Shown: positions 9,247 to 21,300 of the stretch, in pieces
Position numbering within the stretch: the first letter of the stretch is position 1
Layout of the letters: each line of letters opens with the position of its first letter
DNA from: Symsagittifera roscoffensis
Lineage: Eukaryota; Xenacoelomorpha; Acoela; Convolutidae
Reading direction: 5' to 3'
DNA: 64,000 nucleotides
NCBI RefSeq assembly: GCF_963678635.1
Contig: NC_087070.1
Span: 12,496,539 to 12,560,538, forward strand
Notes under the pieces: generated by a model
What the model saw: only the letters and a program-made list of their open reading frames with translations
Told to the model about the DNA's origin: nothing
The model's database searches: none
Position numbers and translations under genes: made by a program

Positions 9247-12216
9247 CAGTTTGTATACACAATGGTTACGACGATAGCAGAGGGGAGGTTCAACGTGATA
9301 ATTCCTGCCCCGAACAGAGTAGTAGACCCAGACAATTACTACCCGTCCCGATCTGAGCTTCCCGCCGTTTGGGCTGACATTTCGAATGCCATACAAGGGC
9401 TCAGAGATTGTAGCACAACTCGGTTGGTGCTAGATGAAGTTCTGGGGTTGGAGCTGTCCAACTTTGCCAGATTGCTGAAACTAAGACCAGGGGTGGACGA
9501 CGATCATCTGTTAGTACAACAGGTGGCTGATGATCTCTGTTTCAGACAGATAGATCATGCCGAGAATGAGCAGGGCAGGATAGTCAGGAAGAACATGACA
9601 TCAGCGGAAGAAGATCTCATGGCAATGGCTTTGCGCACGAAGCCGCACAATAACGTATGGTTGTACTTGTCACCAAGGCTGTGCACCTTGGGTGAGGACG
9701 CGTTCGAGCATTCGCCGGCAGTGATAAAGGAGATACATGTGTATCTGAAAAATTTGTTTGATGCCCGGGAGTTAGCTGGGGGCATGATGTTGAAGCTGAT
9801 GCAGGACGTAAACACGATGTCACTGGACAAGTTCCAAGCTGACGTGCTAGCCACGAGGGCACAGTACGAACGATCGGATGCTATCTTGGGTGGAATGGGA
9901 GTGGGATGGACGCCATCCTTCCTGTCGACGTGCTATCCTAGGGCATCCCGGAACTTGATCGCGAGTTTTGTCAGAGACATCAGGAAGTTATCGATTGGCC
10001 TGGTGTTAGCCTTGTACGTGACATTTGGTCACGAAAATTTCGTGAAGGGGCCGGCGAATCTCTTCACCCAAGCGTTGGCAGATTTGAGATTGGATGGACT
10101 CCTGACCCTGATTGCCATTACCTACGGTCGACTGGGTGATTTCCTTGTGCTCTTACGTTACCCTGAACAACTACAGGGACCCAGTCGTGAGTTCAATGCA
10201 CAGTTGGAAACCGCCTCGCTCAAGAAGATGAAAGACTGGAGGACTCTCCTGCTCCAATATCTTTTACAGCAGAACAGAAGCGTCACGGGAGAAGATAAGG
10301 TGGCGACGGATGCGAATGAGTGCAAGCAATATTGTGGCATTCCCTTGCTGACAGATTTGGCAGTCATGATGCGGATCGATCCGTTGGCTCTGATTCACGG
10401 ACTGCGGGAATTCGTCACGGTGGTGTATGGACCGGTGATGTCTTTCGTGTTCCCGGACGTGCAAGTCGAGGCATACAGGAATTCGGTGTTATACGTCAAC
10501 CTGGTCTCAGTCGTGGACTGTTCCGTGCTGAACTGGGTAGAACAGAGGGAGTTGAGAGGGCTGGCCAGTGACGATAGGCTATTCGGAAGAATAGCGGAGC
10601 CAGGTTGGATTTCGATGGATTTCAACAACCACTTCAAGTGCCGAATGGGCCGTGAGGAACTTTCTCACATCCAGTTCAACCCGAAGCTTTGGAACTTAAT
10701 ACCAGTAGTGAAGGATACTGGAGCGGCCATGGGAGTGCCACTCTTACCAGAAGCCTATGCAAACGCTAAAGAGAACCAGCAAGCGTGGCTTTCCGGGTCC
10801 AGGCCGCTGCCGGACCAATGCCCTCGATATCCACCGATAAGGAGGATGTTATTGGGAGTCACATCTCCCATCATTGCCCCTCGCATCGGAGCAGCTCGTT
10901 ACGCAGAGAAGAGAATGTTGAAGTGGAGTGAAGGGATGGAGCCGCGCTTCATCGGCTGGAATGTTGCAGCCGCGCACACGTTTGACTTCTCATTTCCTGA
11001 TGCTTGGAGTAGGAAAAAGATCAAGGCGCTACCCTCTAGGAGACCAGAGGTCTTGGCCGAAATGTGGAACGAAGTGTATTCTCCCACAGATGACTTATCA
11101 AGACTGAAGTGGTCAGTAGAAGTGAAAGTAGTGATGATGGAAGTGGCAAAGGAGAGCAGAGGAGGCTCATATATAACAATAGAGGACCTGGCACCACATG
11201 GCGAGGAGTCTGTAGAATTCCTGGTGAATGATGAGTTGTTTTATCATGCAGGAGACATGACCGTACCGGCTCGGCCGGACTCGGGCATAGACTCACGACA
11301 AGGACCTTCAGGACCCAAGCCAAAACCTGATGCAGGTGATGATGAATTGATGGATCAGGACGATGACGATAACGATACCGAGGGAAAGACGGGAAAACCG
11401 GGTGAGACGGATCTGGGAGCGTTAGAGAGAGACTTGCTAGAATACCGGTTTAGTGAAGACGACGATGGGGAAGTCGATGGGAGTCTATTGCTAATGACGC
11501 CATCTTCTTTCATGTCCCCTACAAAGGAGGCGTCGGCCGACTTATCCCCGATAGACCCAATAAGCCAGGCGAGAGAATGCCGAAGCAGGGATCCGCAGAA
11601 ATTGCTCCATGAGTCACCAAGGAGGAGAAAAATCGAAGAATCAATGAGGGTATCCTTCCTGAGCACGCTGCCGGAAGAGGAATGGGAGAGATATCAAGGT
11701 GAGTTAGAAGGCAAGACGGGAACAACCTGGAGCCGAGTGAATTTCATGGAAAGATTATGGGACGTGATAAGGCGATATGGGACGCAGTCCATAATGAAGG
11801 TGGGATTGAACCAACCCATCATGCGTGAGGTCTTGGAGAAAATAGTGAACTCCATGGAGTCGGATGTTCTGACCGAGTCAGTAACAGAAGACAGTGCCGA
11901 TGATCAGCAGGTTGCAAAGAAATTACCTGTCAGACGAGCCAGGAAGGGGCTGAAGCGACTAAAAGGGAAAACAGGAAGTCGAGCCATGAACGCGAGAGTG
12001 GTGAAGTCGAGAGCCAGCGCAGTGGTGACCTCTTTAACGAGCGTAGGTCGTTCAGGCGAGAGCGGGCAAGGAGATAGTGCAACGCTGACAGGGGGAGAAA
12101 AAGAGAATCTGATACCCCCTATGCTCTTGGCAGGTCTGACCACGACTGCCGTAAGATCAAAGAAAACAGCACGAACCCTGGCAGACACTAAATTAGAGAT
12201 GGAGATCATCAGTTAA
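9247..12216 (+). pseudogene. ORF2 middle part in copy B (truncated by a stop)
   Basis: Equivalent of copy A 1765 to 4702. The frame is open from the junction; a few codons read from the end of copy A would be fused to it. Unlike copy A it retains the 32-bp segment at 12046-12077, so the frame runs on correctly into what is the separate second ORF in copy A. A TAA at 12214-12216 replaces a CAA (Gln) of copy A and ends it. Otherwise only a few residue changes are seen, for example Pro to Leu near 10,250 and Val-Trp-Ile-Leu to Gly-Trp-Ile-Ser near 10,605. Confidence 0.7.
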
Positions 12217-12261
12217 TGTGGATCTGGAGGACTTGAAGATTACAGGCCCTCGCGGACCAAC

Positions 12262-13205
12262 ATGTCTAAGTTGAAACTGGAAGGACAACTCGACGTGGTC
12301 GAGTACAGTCGAGTCACTGTTCCGGAATCGGTCCACATGGGAGATCCAGCAGGGGGTTATGTGGAGATGTTGAAAGCGAGAAACTCAGCGAGAGGGCACC
12401 TGATGGCTTGGAGCGAGAAGCGAGCCATGCAGGAATATCTGAAAGAGCTCACGGAGAATTCAAACTTAAATCGAAAAGAATACGGCACGGTAATGTCCTC
12501 TGAAGCGAACGAAATTGGATAGGAAAAGCTACTAGAAATCTCCTGGAGGGCGGCCCTCCAGAGATACTTCGACCAGTCGATGCATGCACCTGCTACGGTG
12601 GCAGCATACCTGGCTCATCCTTGCATGAGAACCGATCTGCAAGTACGGTTGGCTTGGTGCTTGATGGGCATCAAGAAGGCGGAGTATGAAGCCAGTAATG
12701 ATTCGAAATCACTGGAACAGGAGCTGGAGTTGATGGAAGCTCTGCGAGCGTTGATTTCAAAAGACGGTTCTGCGATAGCATGGGCTAAGCGTAAGGATGC
12801 CCTTTGCTTTGGCAGGTTCGCGCGAAGCATCACATGTCGAGGAACACGGAAGCCTATCAATCTTTCCAGCTAGATATAGGACCAGGAGCCTATAAGAGAG
12901 CATTCCTGACGCACAGAAACGCGGTCACCACGGCGGTGAAGCGAGTAGCTGGAGCGCCTTGTGTAACTGAAGATGAGAAGAAAGAGGTCTTAAGAGCTGA
13001 CCTAGAACGAAACGTGAGCCTGTGTCTTCACAACAGCTTTTGCAGGAACCGGGAGCAAAAGGTTAATGTTGACTTGCTACCTTGTTGCAAACCGAGGCTG
13101 TTGGAACAGGAGAGTTGGGGCACGGCCCACAACTCCATGGACATGCTGGAGAAAGTATTGGAAGACAGCGAAGCTGAAGATCAAGATGGAGAAGTGATGG
13201 AATGA
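12262..13205 (+). pseudogene. ORF2 C-terminal part in copy B (stop plus 1.9-kb deletion)
   Basis: Remnant of the 1002-codon region. TTG (Leu) has become TAG at 12520-12522. After 12820 the sequence jumps from the equivalent of copy A 5306 to 7231, removing 1,924 bp (not a multiple of three) at a short CG overlap between GGTTCG and CGCGAAG. The last 400 bp (12,821-13,205) again match the C-terminal, acidic end of copy A. The product would not be functional. Confidence 0.7.
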
Positions 13206-14834
13206 AGATGAACAAAGAAGAGAAGAGAAGGAGAAAAAACTTGATTTTCTTTGTGTGCTAAAACTTGAACCAATCAACCAAGTTTTGATTATTGAACTTG
13301 TTAAACTTTTTGTTTTGATTTAGTTTGGTCAAACCAAACTTTGAAAATTGTTACAATTGTTAAATTGTTGAAAAAGAAATTTTAGTTATACTATTTATGT
13401 ATGTATATATAGAACATAGGTGAGTATATTTACCTATTTAAACACGATTGAAGTTTTTAACCTGTGTAAGACACAATTTCACTGTGTGGCGACATGGTAA
13501 GATTGAGTAAACTCGCTCGAGAAGGGTGGGTAACCCAATAACTTTCCTAGCCACAGATTTTCTTAGTTTTAATATTGAAAGGACCGCATAAATAACTGAT
13601 TATACTTGGTGAGTGACGTTAAGTTAATTTTAACGGGTGCGTGGCCGTGCCACGTCCCACTTTTTAATCACAAAGAGTGAAAAGAAATTTTATGGCAAGA
13701 CGACGTAAGTAGTCAGAAAAGAAATTTTATCTAGGACACTCCTCATGGTGCAAATTTTGTGAAAATGTTGAAAGGCAGTGAGATATAGTACGATGCCATT
13801 TGTGAACACGTAGTGAGTTGAGGTGGGGTAGATAAATTTCATTTTCTTATGCGATTTGTAAGATTGATTACAGAAAACTCGATAACTACTTGACGATAAC
13901 CCGGTGTTATGCGATCAATAGGGACATTGATGGGGACTGTCCGGGGAGTATGTGCCATTCTGCCAGATGGCACAGCGCAACCTTCCGACGAAGCACGAAT
14001 CAGAGAGAAAAGGCCTTAACAGCAAAAAAGTGCTTGAAAGGAGGGTCGAAGTATTCTGAAATTTTCTATTTTTAAAATTTCGATTTTCAAGTTGATATTT
14101 CTCAGAAATACGAAAAACGGCCATTTTGACCAAAAAAGCTGAGAAAATCAGAGAACAACGACAAATATTGTGAAAAACAGTCGTCCAAGAGACGGAAAAT
14201 ACGAAGCCTCTTATCGTGGCAACAACGCACGATAAGACACTTGTCAGCGGATACTAGTGGAGAAGGAAGCTTCAGTGGGGAAGGAGTATTCCACGGAACC
14301 CTCCCGGGACGCAAATTAGGAGAGATAAGAGCGTTATCGCTGGAATATCACGGGAGCGGAGGCTTGGTCCCCCAGAGACTGTTTATGTGAAGGGACTGTA
14401 TAAAACTAACTATATAGCTACTTGGATGTCGTGAAACTTTAATTTAACACCGGTGTAACTTGATATTTTAGAATATGAGTAGCTAGGAAGAGGAAAGGGT
14501 CAATCCATCTCCAATGGATTTAATATAGAACTGTCACACAAAAACATATTAAAATAGGTTGTTCGAGCCGTGTTTTTAATGACAATCACGTAGTCTGAGG
14601 ATCCGAGACTCAGCTATGTGGTTGTGTTCGCATGTAAACGAAAGCTGATCAAAAGTCGTTTGACTGATGGCCTAAAAAGGTAACTTTACTTTGCCCTAGA
14701 CAGACCAGAAAATCAACTGGCAAGGTCGAGACGGTGAAAAGCGAGTAGGATTAAGGTAACTGACGCCTGCCAGTCGTTAATAGGTATTTTTTCTACGCTC
14801 CGTCGCTGTGTAGTATTTGGGCGAATGTTACAAG
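13206..14834 (+). other. Conserved 3' non-coding region of copy B
   Basis: Same sequence as 7616-9246 with a handful of substitutions and a 3-nt length difference near 14,686. The hairpin CGTGGC/GCCACG recurs at 13640-13654. No gene seen. Confidence 0.65.
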
Positions 14835-14935
14835 CAGTTGAGGATTGAGCCAAGCAGTGCTCAAGCTCGGTTGTTTCATTCATCAACTCGTCCTGGTTAC
14901 AACTGAGGTTAGCACAAAATTCGCTGATTTTAGAA

Positions 14936-15776
14936 ATTTGCCATTTTAGAAATCCTTGAGTTTCTATGAGCTCGATTTAACTTCTTCATAGCTGATGTAG
15001 TTTGACTTTTTGCAGTAGGCTCAGCTTATTTTTTTTAGGTTATTAGGCGAACGAGAATGATTATTTAGCTATAACTAGAAAACGGATGTATCGTATGAAA
15101 AATGAAATAATGATGATTCACTTACAACAAACTGCGGAACAAATGAAATGGATAAATTATCGGAAAATTACCCTGCGTTTTAATTTGAGTTTACATGTGA
15201 CCAAACTAAGCCCTTTCAAACATGCTTTGTTTGCTCCAACATTGTCAGCTCCATTGATCGCTGATCAATCCATGCAGTTTTATTGTCATATCTTTTGTTG
15301 TCTTTGCTCGACATTTTGCGTAATCTTAAAATCGGTCGTGTATTAAGCTTCCCAATCCCTGTTTTACTTGCACTACCCTCACTAGACTAGCTTTTCCGGC
15401 ATATAAATTTTCCACATTTCGAGGTGGCCATGCTAATGGGGCGGTTATCATCATCAGTTGTTTGTATTTTATCTCCCCTTCTCAAGTTTTGCTTTCTGCA
15501 CCGATCTTGAGTTGTTGCATAGCAGTTAGATACTCAAAAGTCGATTCTTTCCAGAATTCTGCAATCAGTTTGTGAATTTAATTGAATCGTGTTCTCGGGC
15601 ATGTTTCATATTGATTAAGTTTATCAATGTTAAGAGCAGTAAAAATGGGCGTTTGACTTAAATTTAAACCGTATAGCACCATTGATGGAGTGAGTGGCAC
15701 GTTTTGATTGGTCCTGAGTTGAGTATAGCATCTATCTGACAAAGCACTGTGTCACTGTGTCAAGTTTAAATTTTCC
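14936..15776 (-). repeat. BEL/Pao LTR/leader repeat, first copy
   Basis: Non-coding segment between the integrase end (15777) and the gag start fragment (14935), about 90% like 20377-21300 by eye. Likely LTR plus untranslated leader; terminal TG/CA not fixed. Confidence 0.55.
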
Positions 15777-16654
15777 TCATTTGCTCATTGTCTCTTGATC
15801 GAGTAGTTTCATTGACTCAACAGCAGCTTCCCACAGTCCTTCAAAACTTGGAGCCCTTGCAGGTATAGTAATCCAATTGATATCAAAGTCTCGATCATGA
15901 TCAGGGAGGCTGTCTATCTTGTTTCTATCCTGTGGAAGTCTCTTCTCTTGAATTAGCATGTTGAGTGATCCAATGAAGTTGGTTTCAATACCGGAGAAAA
16001 TCTGCTTGGGGAATCCTCGTGGGAATCATGAACCTTCTGATAACCTTCAAACATTCTTCAGTGTCCAAGGTTTTTGAAATATCCAAGCGGATTGTTTTAG
16101 TAGAAAGCAAATGGAAAGTACTATGCAACACTTGAGTAGTTGATCAGCTTGCTTATAACACTTAGGTCTGCCTAATTCGATACCAATATAGGAGAGTGGT
16201 GGTGATGGGTTGAATCTTTGATTCATTGATTCATTGCTTTACAATGGAACCTGAAGCAAGTGATGCAGTTGCCTATCATTGCTCGCGCCATCGTCTTGTG
16301 AGCAACAAGGATATTCAGTCCACAGTGTACTTGAACAATGTGACTATGGCTGATCACTGTTCTCGAAAATAGAATGTTCGTAGCCAATATCAACCCAAAT
16401 TTTGCTTTCTCGTTCAAGCAATCAGCAGCTGTGAGTCGTCCACCAACTTATAGCATTACATCACTGTCTATGAACGGATATAACTGAAGGAGGTTTAATG
16501 TTGGGCTAATATCTGGTCCATTTTTGATTACTTTCTTTTCTTCGTCAAAATGCTGCTCCTGGACGTCTCGTACAAGAAGGTTTAGTGCTAACTTTCGCAG
16601 CTGATTGCGATCTTCCGTGTTCTTCTTCAGAAGTTTCGGGGGCAAACTTTGCAA
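15777..16654 (-). pseudogene. BEL/Pao integrase relic, copy 1
   Basis: Three minus-strand fragments align with the BEL/Pao integrase. 16654-16448 has the region before the zinc-binding domain (LLQLYPFIDSD). 16417-16223 covers the HHCC domain ending in IGNCITCFRF, the typical C-x-x-C-F-R-F signature. 15959-15777 has the C-terminal INWITIPARAPSFEGLWEAA block, close to the family's W-x-F-x-PPRAPHFGGLWEAAVKS. Frames are interrupted by stops, so this is inactive. Confidence 0.75.
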
Positions 16655-17135
16655 CTAAAGCTCCGATGCGTAGAGCTTTACCAAAAGATCACCATCGTTC
16701 TAAAATGAGGATTTTTTCACTTTTTTTGATTCTCCGACATTCAGTCCTGGTTGCTTTTGCTGCTTGCATGATTTCCTTCCCACCAGCTGCCTGAATGAGC
16801 AGATTGGTTTCGTCGAATGACCGAGTGAGATCGTTCCTCTTTTCATTTGCTTCGATAATTGTTGGTTGTGATGGAATGCAAACTTCACTTGTCTGCAACC
16901 AAAAGGATCCTGACCACCAAAGCTACAAACTGTGTAGTTCAGCTGCTGCTACTGATCATGTTTTATGATAGGCTGGGTTTAAACGGGTCAGAACGTGTTT
17001 CCACTTGTCGGTGGGTAGCATCTGTTGATTTTTGGCAATGCGGTAGGCCACAAAAGTAGAAAACCTGCTTGGAGTTGATCTGATCCAAGCAATGGCTATT
17101 GTTGAATCACTCCAGGCGCTGACATCTAGCGTCAA

Positions 17136-17321
17136 TTACAAATTCTCGAATGACTTCAAGACACATTTTAGCAGCTTACAGCCCAAAAACTTTGAACAGA
17201 GCTTAAGTCTTGGGATGCAAACTGTCTTCCTTGGTTTAAGTCGTGACTTGGCGGCTAGCAATGAAGAGTGGATTCCTGTGTCTGAATTTGTTTTGGCATA
17301 GACAGCTGCTCCATAGGCCAT
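17136..17321 (-). pseudogene. BEL/Pao RNase H fragment, copy 1
   Basis: The peptide begins MAYGAAVYAK and includes LLAAKSRLKP and TVCIPRLKLCSKFLG. These are the blocks seen in the BEL/Pao RNase H domain (AYGAVVY, AKSRVAP, TIPRLELCAALLG). Single fragment with stops on both sides; an almost identical piece is in copy 2 (about 21838-21990). Confidence 0.75.
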
Positions 17322-18159
17322 CTCCGATGCATGGCTGAAGAGAAGGAGATCGACTTACTGAAAGCTGTCCTTGGCCAAGTAACGAGGTACTGCCAGGGAA
17401 GACAAAAGTCCTAAGCTATCCATTCAGTGTTGGAATTGGTTCTCTTTATTTGCCCCAACACCATCATACCATTCCAAATTCGCATTCCATGTTTTTTTGG
17501 AATATTATCGTCGGCAGTGTCGTTACGGGGTTCACTTGTCCAAGAGGAGCAAAAACTCGTCTCAACTTGCTTGCTGTAATCCGGCGAGTAATTGTAGGTG
17601 TTCGAATGCTCTCAGGCAAAGCTAATGAGCTGCTCTCAATCATTCTAGGTGGGTTTCTGGTTGTCTTTCTTGTCTTTTTAGCTCAATTTAGCTGACCAGA
17701 AGATGCTAGTTGGAGTCCTGTTTGTGTTTTCTGCAAATTTTATGCTTAATTTCTTGACTTGATGTTTTGCGTCAGGAAATATGTTGGGGCATGACTGAAA
17801 TGCGTCCCTGCTCTTTTTTTGGGGGGCGGGGGGTTGGTTTTTGACTCTGCGCCGTAAAAGTTTTTGTCGAGATAGACCTCATTATGGCTCCTGTGAAGCT
17901 TATGGCTTGATCTTTGCAAAAAAATCATTGTAGGAGGCATCTGGATGATTTCTGTCAGTGGGGCCAAGCCAGTGAAATGTGTTGATAGCCGGTTTGCTCT
18001 CAATTTTTGATTTTTTAGGTCGGAAAACATCGTTGCCCTCTTCTTGGGTTAAATCGACCCCAAAAATTAAAAAGTAAATTTTGACAATAGTTCATGTGAT
18101 GTCGTGTCGAGGCATTTATGGTGAATACGACTGGCAAGGTCTGGTTGCTCTTTGTTTTC

Positions 18160-18840
18160 TTATTCAACTGTTTTCAAGATTCCGGAGTTGACCAGAGTGT
18201 GTTTTAGGAACTCGTGAATTTTGTTTTCTAAATACCTTGATCCATTGCAAAAATCTAGGCAATTTTTTGGGAATCCGCCAAGGTCCGAATGCACCAGATC
18301 CTGGCTGGTCTCAGAGGTTTCTCTTTCTTTTTCATCTGGGGGGCTGAACTTGGCCACGTTTTTGACTTTTTCGGCAACAATTGAAATTGCATCAAAATCA
18401 ACACTCGAGACCTTTGCTGGCTTGATAAGATTTGCGATGACTTCGGGCATGTCTATAGGCTTCACTGAGTCCAATTTATTTGTACACCGGTACTGGAAAC
18501 AATCAAAAACTGGATGGCAATTGAGCCCAGGAATTTTGACGCTCTGATCATTTTTTGCTAAGAATAACTATTTGTTTTCATGTAATTTGTCGGGTATTTC
18601 GTTCATGACAACCTTGCTGTTGCGTGCCCAGTTCCGATTGTGTAGGCAGTTTTTTACAGAGCTCTGGCGCATTCTGGTTGCTTGGTCCTCAGTATCTGTA
18701 TCACTTTTTTTTTCGTCCACGTAGAAGGACTCCCGAAGTCCTAGCTTTGTCTGTTCATCATCTGTTGGTTCAGCGGTGTCTGACAAGACTCCTATGGCGT
18801 GAGAGCTACTCGATGCTACAACGTAGATGGCACAGGACAT
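18160..18840 (-). pseudogene. BEL/Pao reverse transcriptase relic, copy 1
   Basis: Minus-strand fragments from RT. 18840-18568 carries FYVDEKKSDTDTEDQATRMR, matching the family's FYVDDLLTGADTEEEA motif, with the second catalytic Asp changed to Glu. 18474-18160 corresponds to the following thumb region. Multiple stops show decay. The homologous piece in copy 2 keeps YVDD. Confidence 0.7.
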
Positions 18841-19009
18841 CCGGTATTTCTCAATCGTTTACTCTTTTTTTCTTCTTCAGTAGAGCTGATGTAGATTATC
18901 TGTCTATATTCCCTCAACTTCTAAATCCTCATAATGTGAAAACGAAAGTAGATGTTATTAATTCAATTCAGGACATGACCAGAAATAAAAAGTGTTAAAT
19001 TAAAGAGTT

Positions 19010-20090
19010 ACAGTTTCCTCTCGAGACGGCTCCGGATTCTGGAATCCGGGCAAAGAACAGTCTTAATTCTTCCCGGAGGCTGGACACGTCGTCTAAAGAC
19101 CCTTACTGGTTCTCGGGAATCGTGTTGTAACTAGTCGGTCACTATAATATCTGTATTGCTCGTATTTCTACCTTTTTCGTCTCTTTCAACGAAGATTGTT
19201 GTTGTGTGTGTTTGCACGTTTTCAGTTACTGCGAAATTTCAATGTCGCGAAGTGTCTTTTTTTAACAAAATTTTAAAATGTCACTTCAAAATGAACTTTC
19301 CGAATCCGTCAAAAAGAACGATTAGCACCACTAATTTCTCTAAAAACGTCAACCTTCCCATCAGATGTTACAAAAAATTTTGAACCCGAACTTGCATTTT
19401 GGTATATTCTGGTCGAACTTCACAAGTTCATATGTAATAATGCTTAAATTTGATTGGCGAAAAGATTTTATTTTTTGTTTAAAACCACTTAATGGTCTTT
19501 TATGATGCTTTAACGTCTCTAAATCAGTTTATATCAACTCAATTATCCTGACGATGGACATAGTTCCGAAAAGGTTCGAATTCACATTTCAATAATTTTT
19601 CTTCTTAACAATTAAAATTTCAGACCCCAGAAAAGCCAAAAGCTTCAGTTGTAAACCTTTTTATCCACATGGGCGCGGAGTTTTCAAATTATTAAGCAAT
19701 CCGAAACTTTGAAAAAGAAAAGTGAAAAGAAGTATCAAAAGATTTTTGCTATTTTTTAATTCTTTTTTAATTAATTTCCTGATTTTTTTATGCCCTGATG
19801 CCCACTGGGGAGAAGATAATTTATTTTTGTGGCACGACATTACGAATAATTCTTTGACAAGCCACATGACCGGAGGTGCGATCGGAGGTCCCATCAAAAA
19901 TCTAGAACCCAGAAAAGACCATGTTCGCGCTCTGACATACTGTACAAGGAACGGTGCCTAACGTATTGGAGTAACTGAAAAAGACTGGGGTTCTGACCAT
20001 CTCGGCGGAAAAATTTCTGGTCACCGAAAATCAAACCGAAGTGTCCACCCGAGATGGAAAATTGATGAAAATTGCTCAACGAGTCTTAGC
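19010..20090. other. Unassigned 1.1-kb block inside BEL/Pao copy 1
   Basis: At this place copy 2 has gag, zinc-knuckle and protease sequence. Copy 1 instead has DNA without similarity to copy 2, including a short plus-strand frame (19722-19961). It could be an insertion with deletion of the BEL/Pao part. No terminal repeats or known domain recognised. Confidence 0.4.
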
Positions 20091-20157
20091 CAGGCAGTGA
20101 AATCCCGGCTGAGCTATGCAGATTGATCTGCAGCAATCTTGGAGTAATCCTTGTAGT

Positions 20158-20376
20158 TTAAATCTGCATAGTTGCAACGGTGTTGATAGGCTGACTTGAT
20201 GCGGCTATCATTCTCATTGCGGCTGGAAGAGTTTGGCGAGCAGCCTTCTGTGTTGACTGAAGTTGATCGAATAACCGATCGTTTTCTGCATCCTCGGTGA
20301 TAGCGTCAAGCAGCTCCTGATCAGCAGTTGAGGATTGAGCCAAGCAGTGCTCAAGCTCGGTTGTTTCAATTATCAA
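20158..20376 (-). pseudogene. BEL/Pao gag N-terminal fragment, copy 1
   Basis: Encodes ETTELEHCLAQSSTADQELL and an acidic helix, matching the fragment in copy 2 (25543-25295) and the piece at 14935-14835 next to the giant element. Homology to copy 2 continues on the DNA level to about 20,091 and then stops. Confidence 0.65.
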
Positions 20377-21300
20377 CTCGTCCTGGTTACAACTGAGGTT
20401 AGCACAAAGTTCACTGACTTTAGAACTTTGCCATTTCAGAACTCCTTGAGTTTCTATGAGCTCGATTAAATTTCTTCATAGCTGATGTACTTTGACTTTT
20501 TGCAGTATGGCTCAGCCACTCTGCTTAGTTTTCTTAGGTTATTAGGCGAACGAGAATGATTATTTAGCTTTAACTGGAAAACGGATGTATCGTATGAAAA
20601 TTGAATTAATGATGATTCACTTACAACAAACTGCGGAACAGATAAAATGGATAAATTATGGGAAATTTAACCTGCGTTTTAATTTGAATTTACATGTGAT
20701 CAAACTATGCTCTTTCAAACATGCTTTGTTTGCACCAACATTGTCACCCCCATTGATCGCTGATCAATCAGTGCAGTTTTATTGTCATATCTTTTGTTGT
20801 CCTTGCTCGACAATTTCCGTAATCTTAAAATCGGTCGTACATTAAGCTTCCCAATCCCTGTTTTACTTGCACTACCCTCACTAGACTAGCTTTTCCGACA
20901 TATAAATTTTTTACAATTCCAGGTGGCCATGATAATGGGGCGGTTATCATCGTCAGTTATTTATATTTTATCTCCCCTTCTCAAGTTTTGCTTTCTACAC
21001 CGATCTTGAGTTTTTTCATAGCAGTCCAGAATTCTGCAATCAGTTTGTGAATTTAGTTGAATCGTTTTCTCGGGCATGTTTCATCTTCATTAAGCTTATC
21101 CATGGTAAGAGCAGTAAAATGGGCAATTGACTTGAATTTAAACCGTTTAGCACCATTGATGGAGTCAGTGGCACGTTATGATCGGTCCTGAGTTGAGTAT
21201 AGATTCTATCTGACAAAGCACTGTGTCACTGTGTCAAGTTTAAGTTTTCCTCAATTGCTTATTGTCTTGTGATCGAGTAATTTCACTGAACTAACAGCAG
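20377..21300 (-). repeat. BEL/Pao LTR/leader repeat, second copy
   Basis: Non-coding segment matching 14936-15776, and matching 25,560-25,688 at its gag end. It lies between integrase C-terminus and gag start, where a shared LTR is expected in a head-to-tail array. Exact LTR borders could not be fixed. Confidence 0.55.

Larger units (their letters stand above)
9247..14834 (+). mobile_element. Giant SGNH-domain repeat element, copy B (partial, internally deleted)
   Basis: Matches copy A from its position 1765 to the same 3' end. The left border coincides exactly with the 3' end of copy A: copy A reads ACAAG then CAGTTTGT, and CAGTTTGT is copy B's internal sequence. Either copy A inserted inside copy B, whose 5' half would then lie left of the window, or copy B is 5'-truncated. 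Relative to A it keeps 32 bp missing from A, lacks 1,924 bp (A 5307-7230) and has two in-frame stops. Its 3' end abuts BEL/Pao gag sequence at 14835. Confidence 0.72.
14835..20376 (-). mobile_element. BEL/Pao LTR retrotransposon relic, copy 1
   Basis: Minus-strand pieces occur in BEL/Pao order from high to low coordinate: gag N-terminus (20376-20158), RT with a YVDE box (18840-18568), RT-RNase H linker (about 17640-17440), RNase H (17321-17136), integrase (16654-15777), then a non-coding LTR/leader region and the start of another gag (14935-14835). All frames are broken. Most of gag and the protease are missing and replaced by about 1.1 kb of unrelated sequence (19,010-20,090). The same gag-leader segment is found at 14835, 20325 and 25404, so the two copies stand head to tail. 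Confidence 0.75.

Noticed and set aside
7616..14834. The two 1.6-kb identical non-coding regions as LTRs of one retrotransposon
   Set aside because: The DNA between them is itself a truncated copy of the region before them, there are no TG/CA ends, no primer-binding site, and no pol; two tandem or nested copies explain the repeat better.
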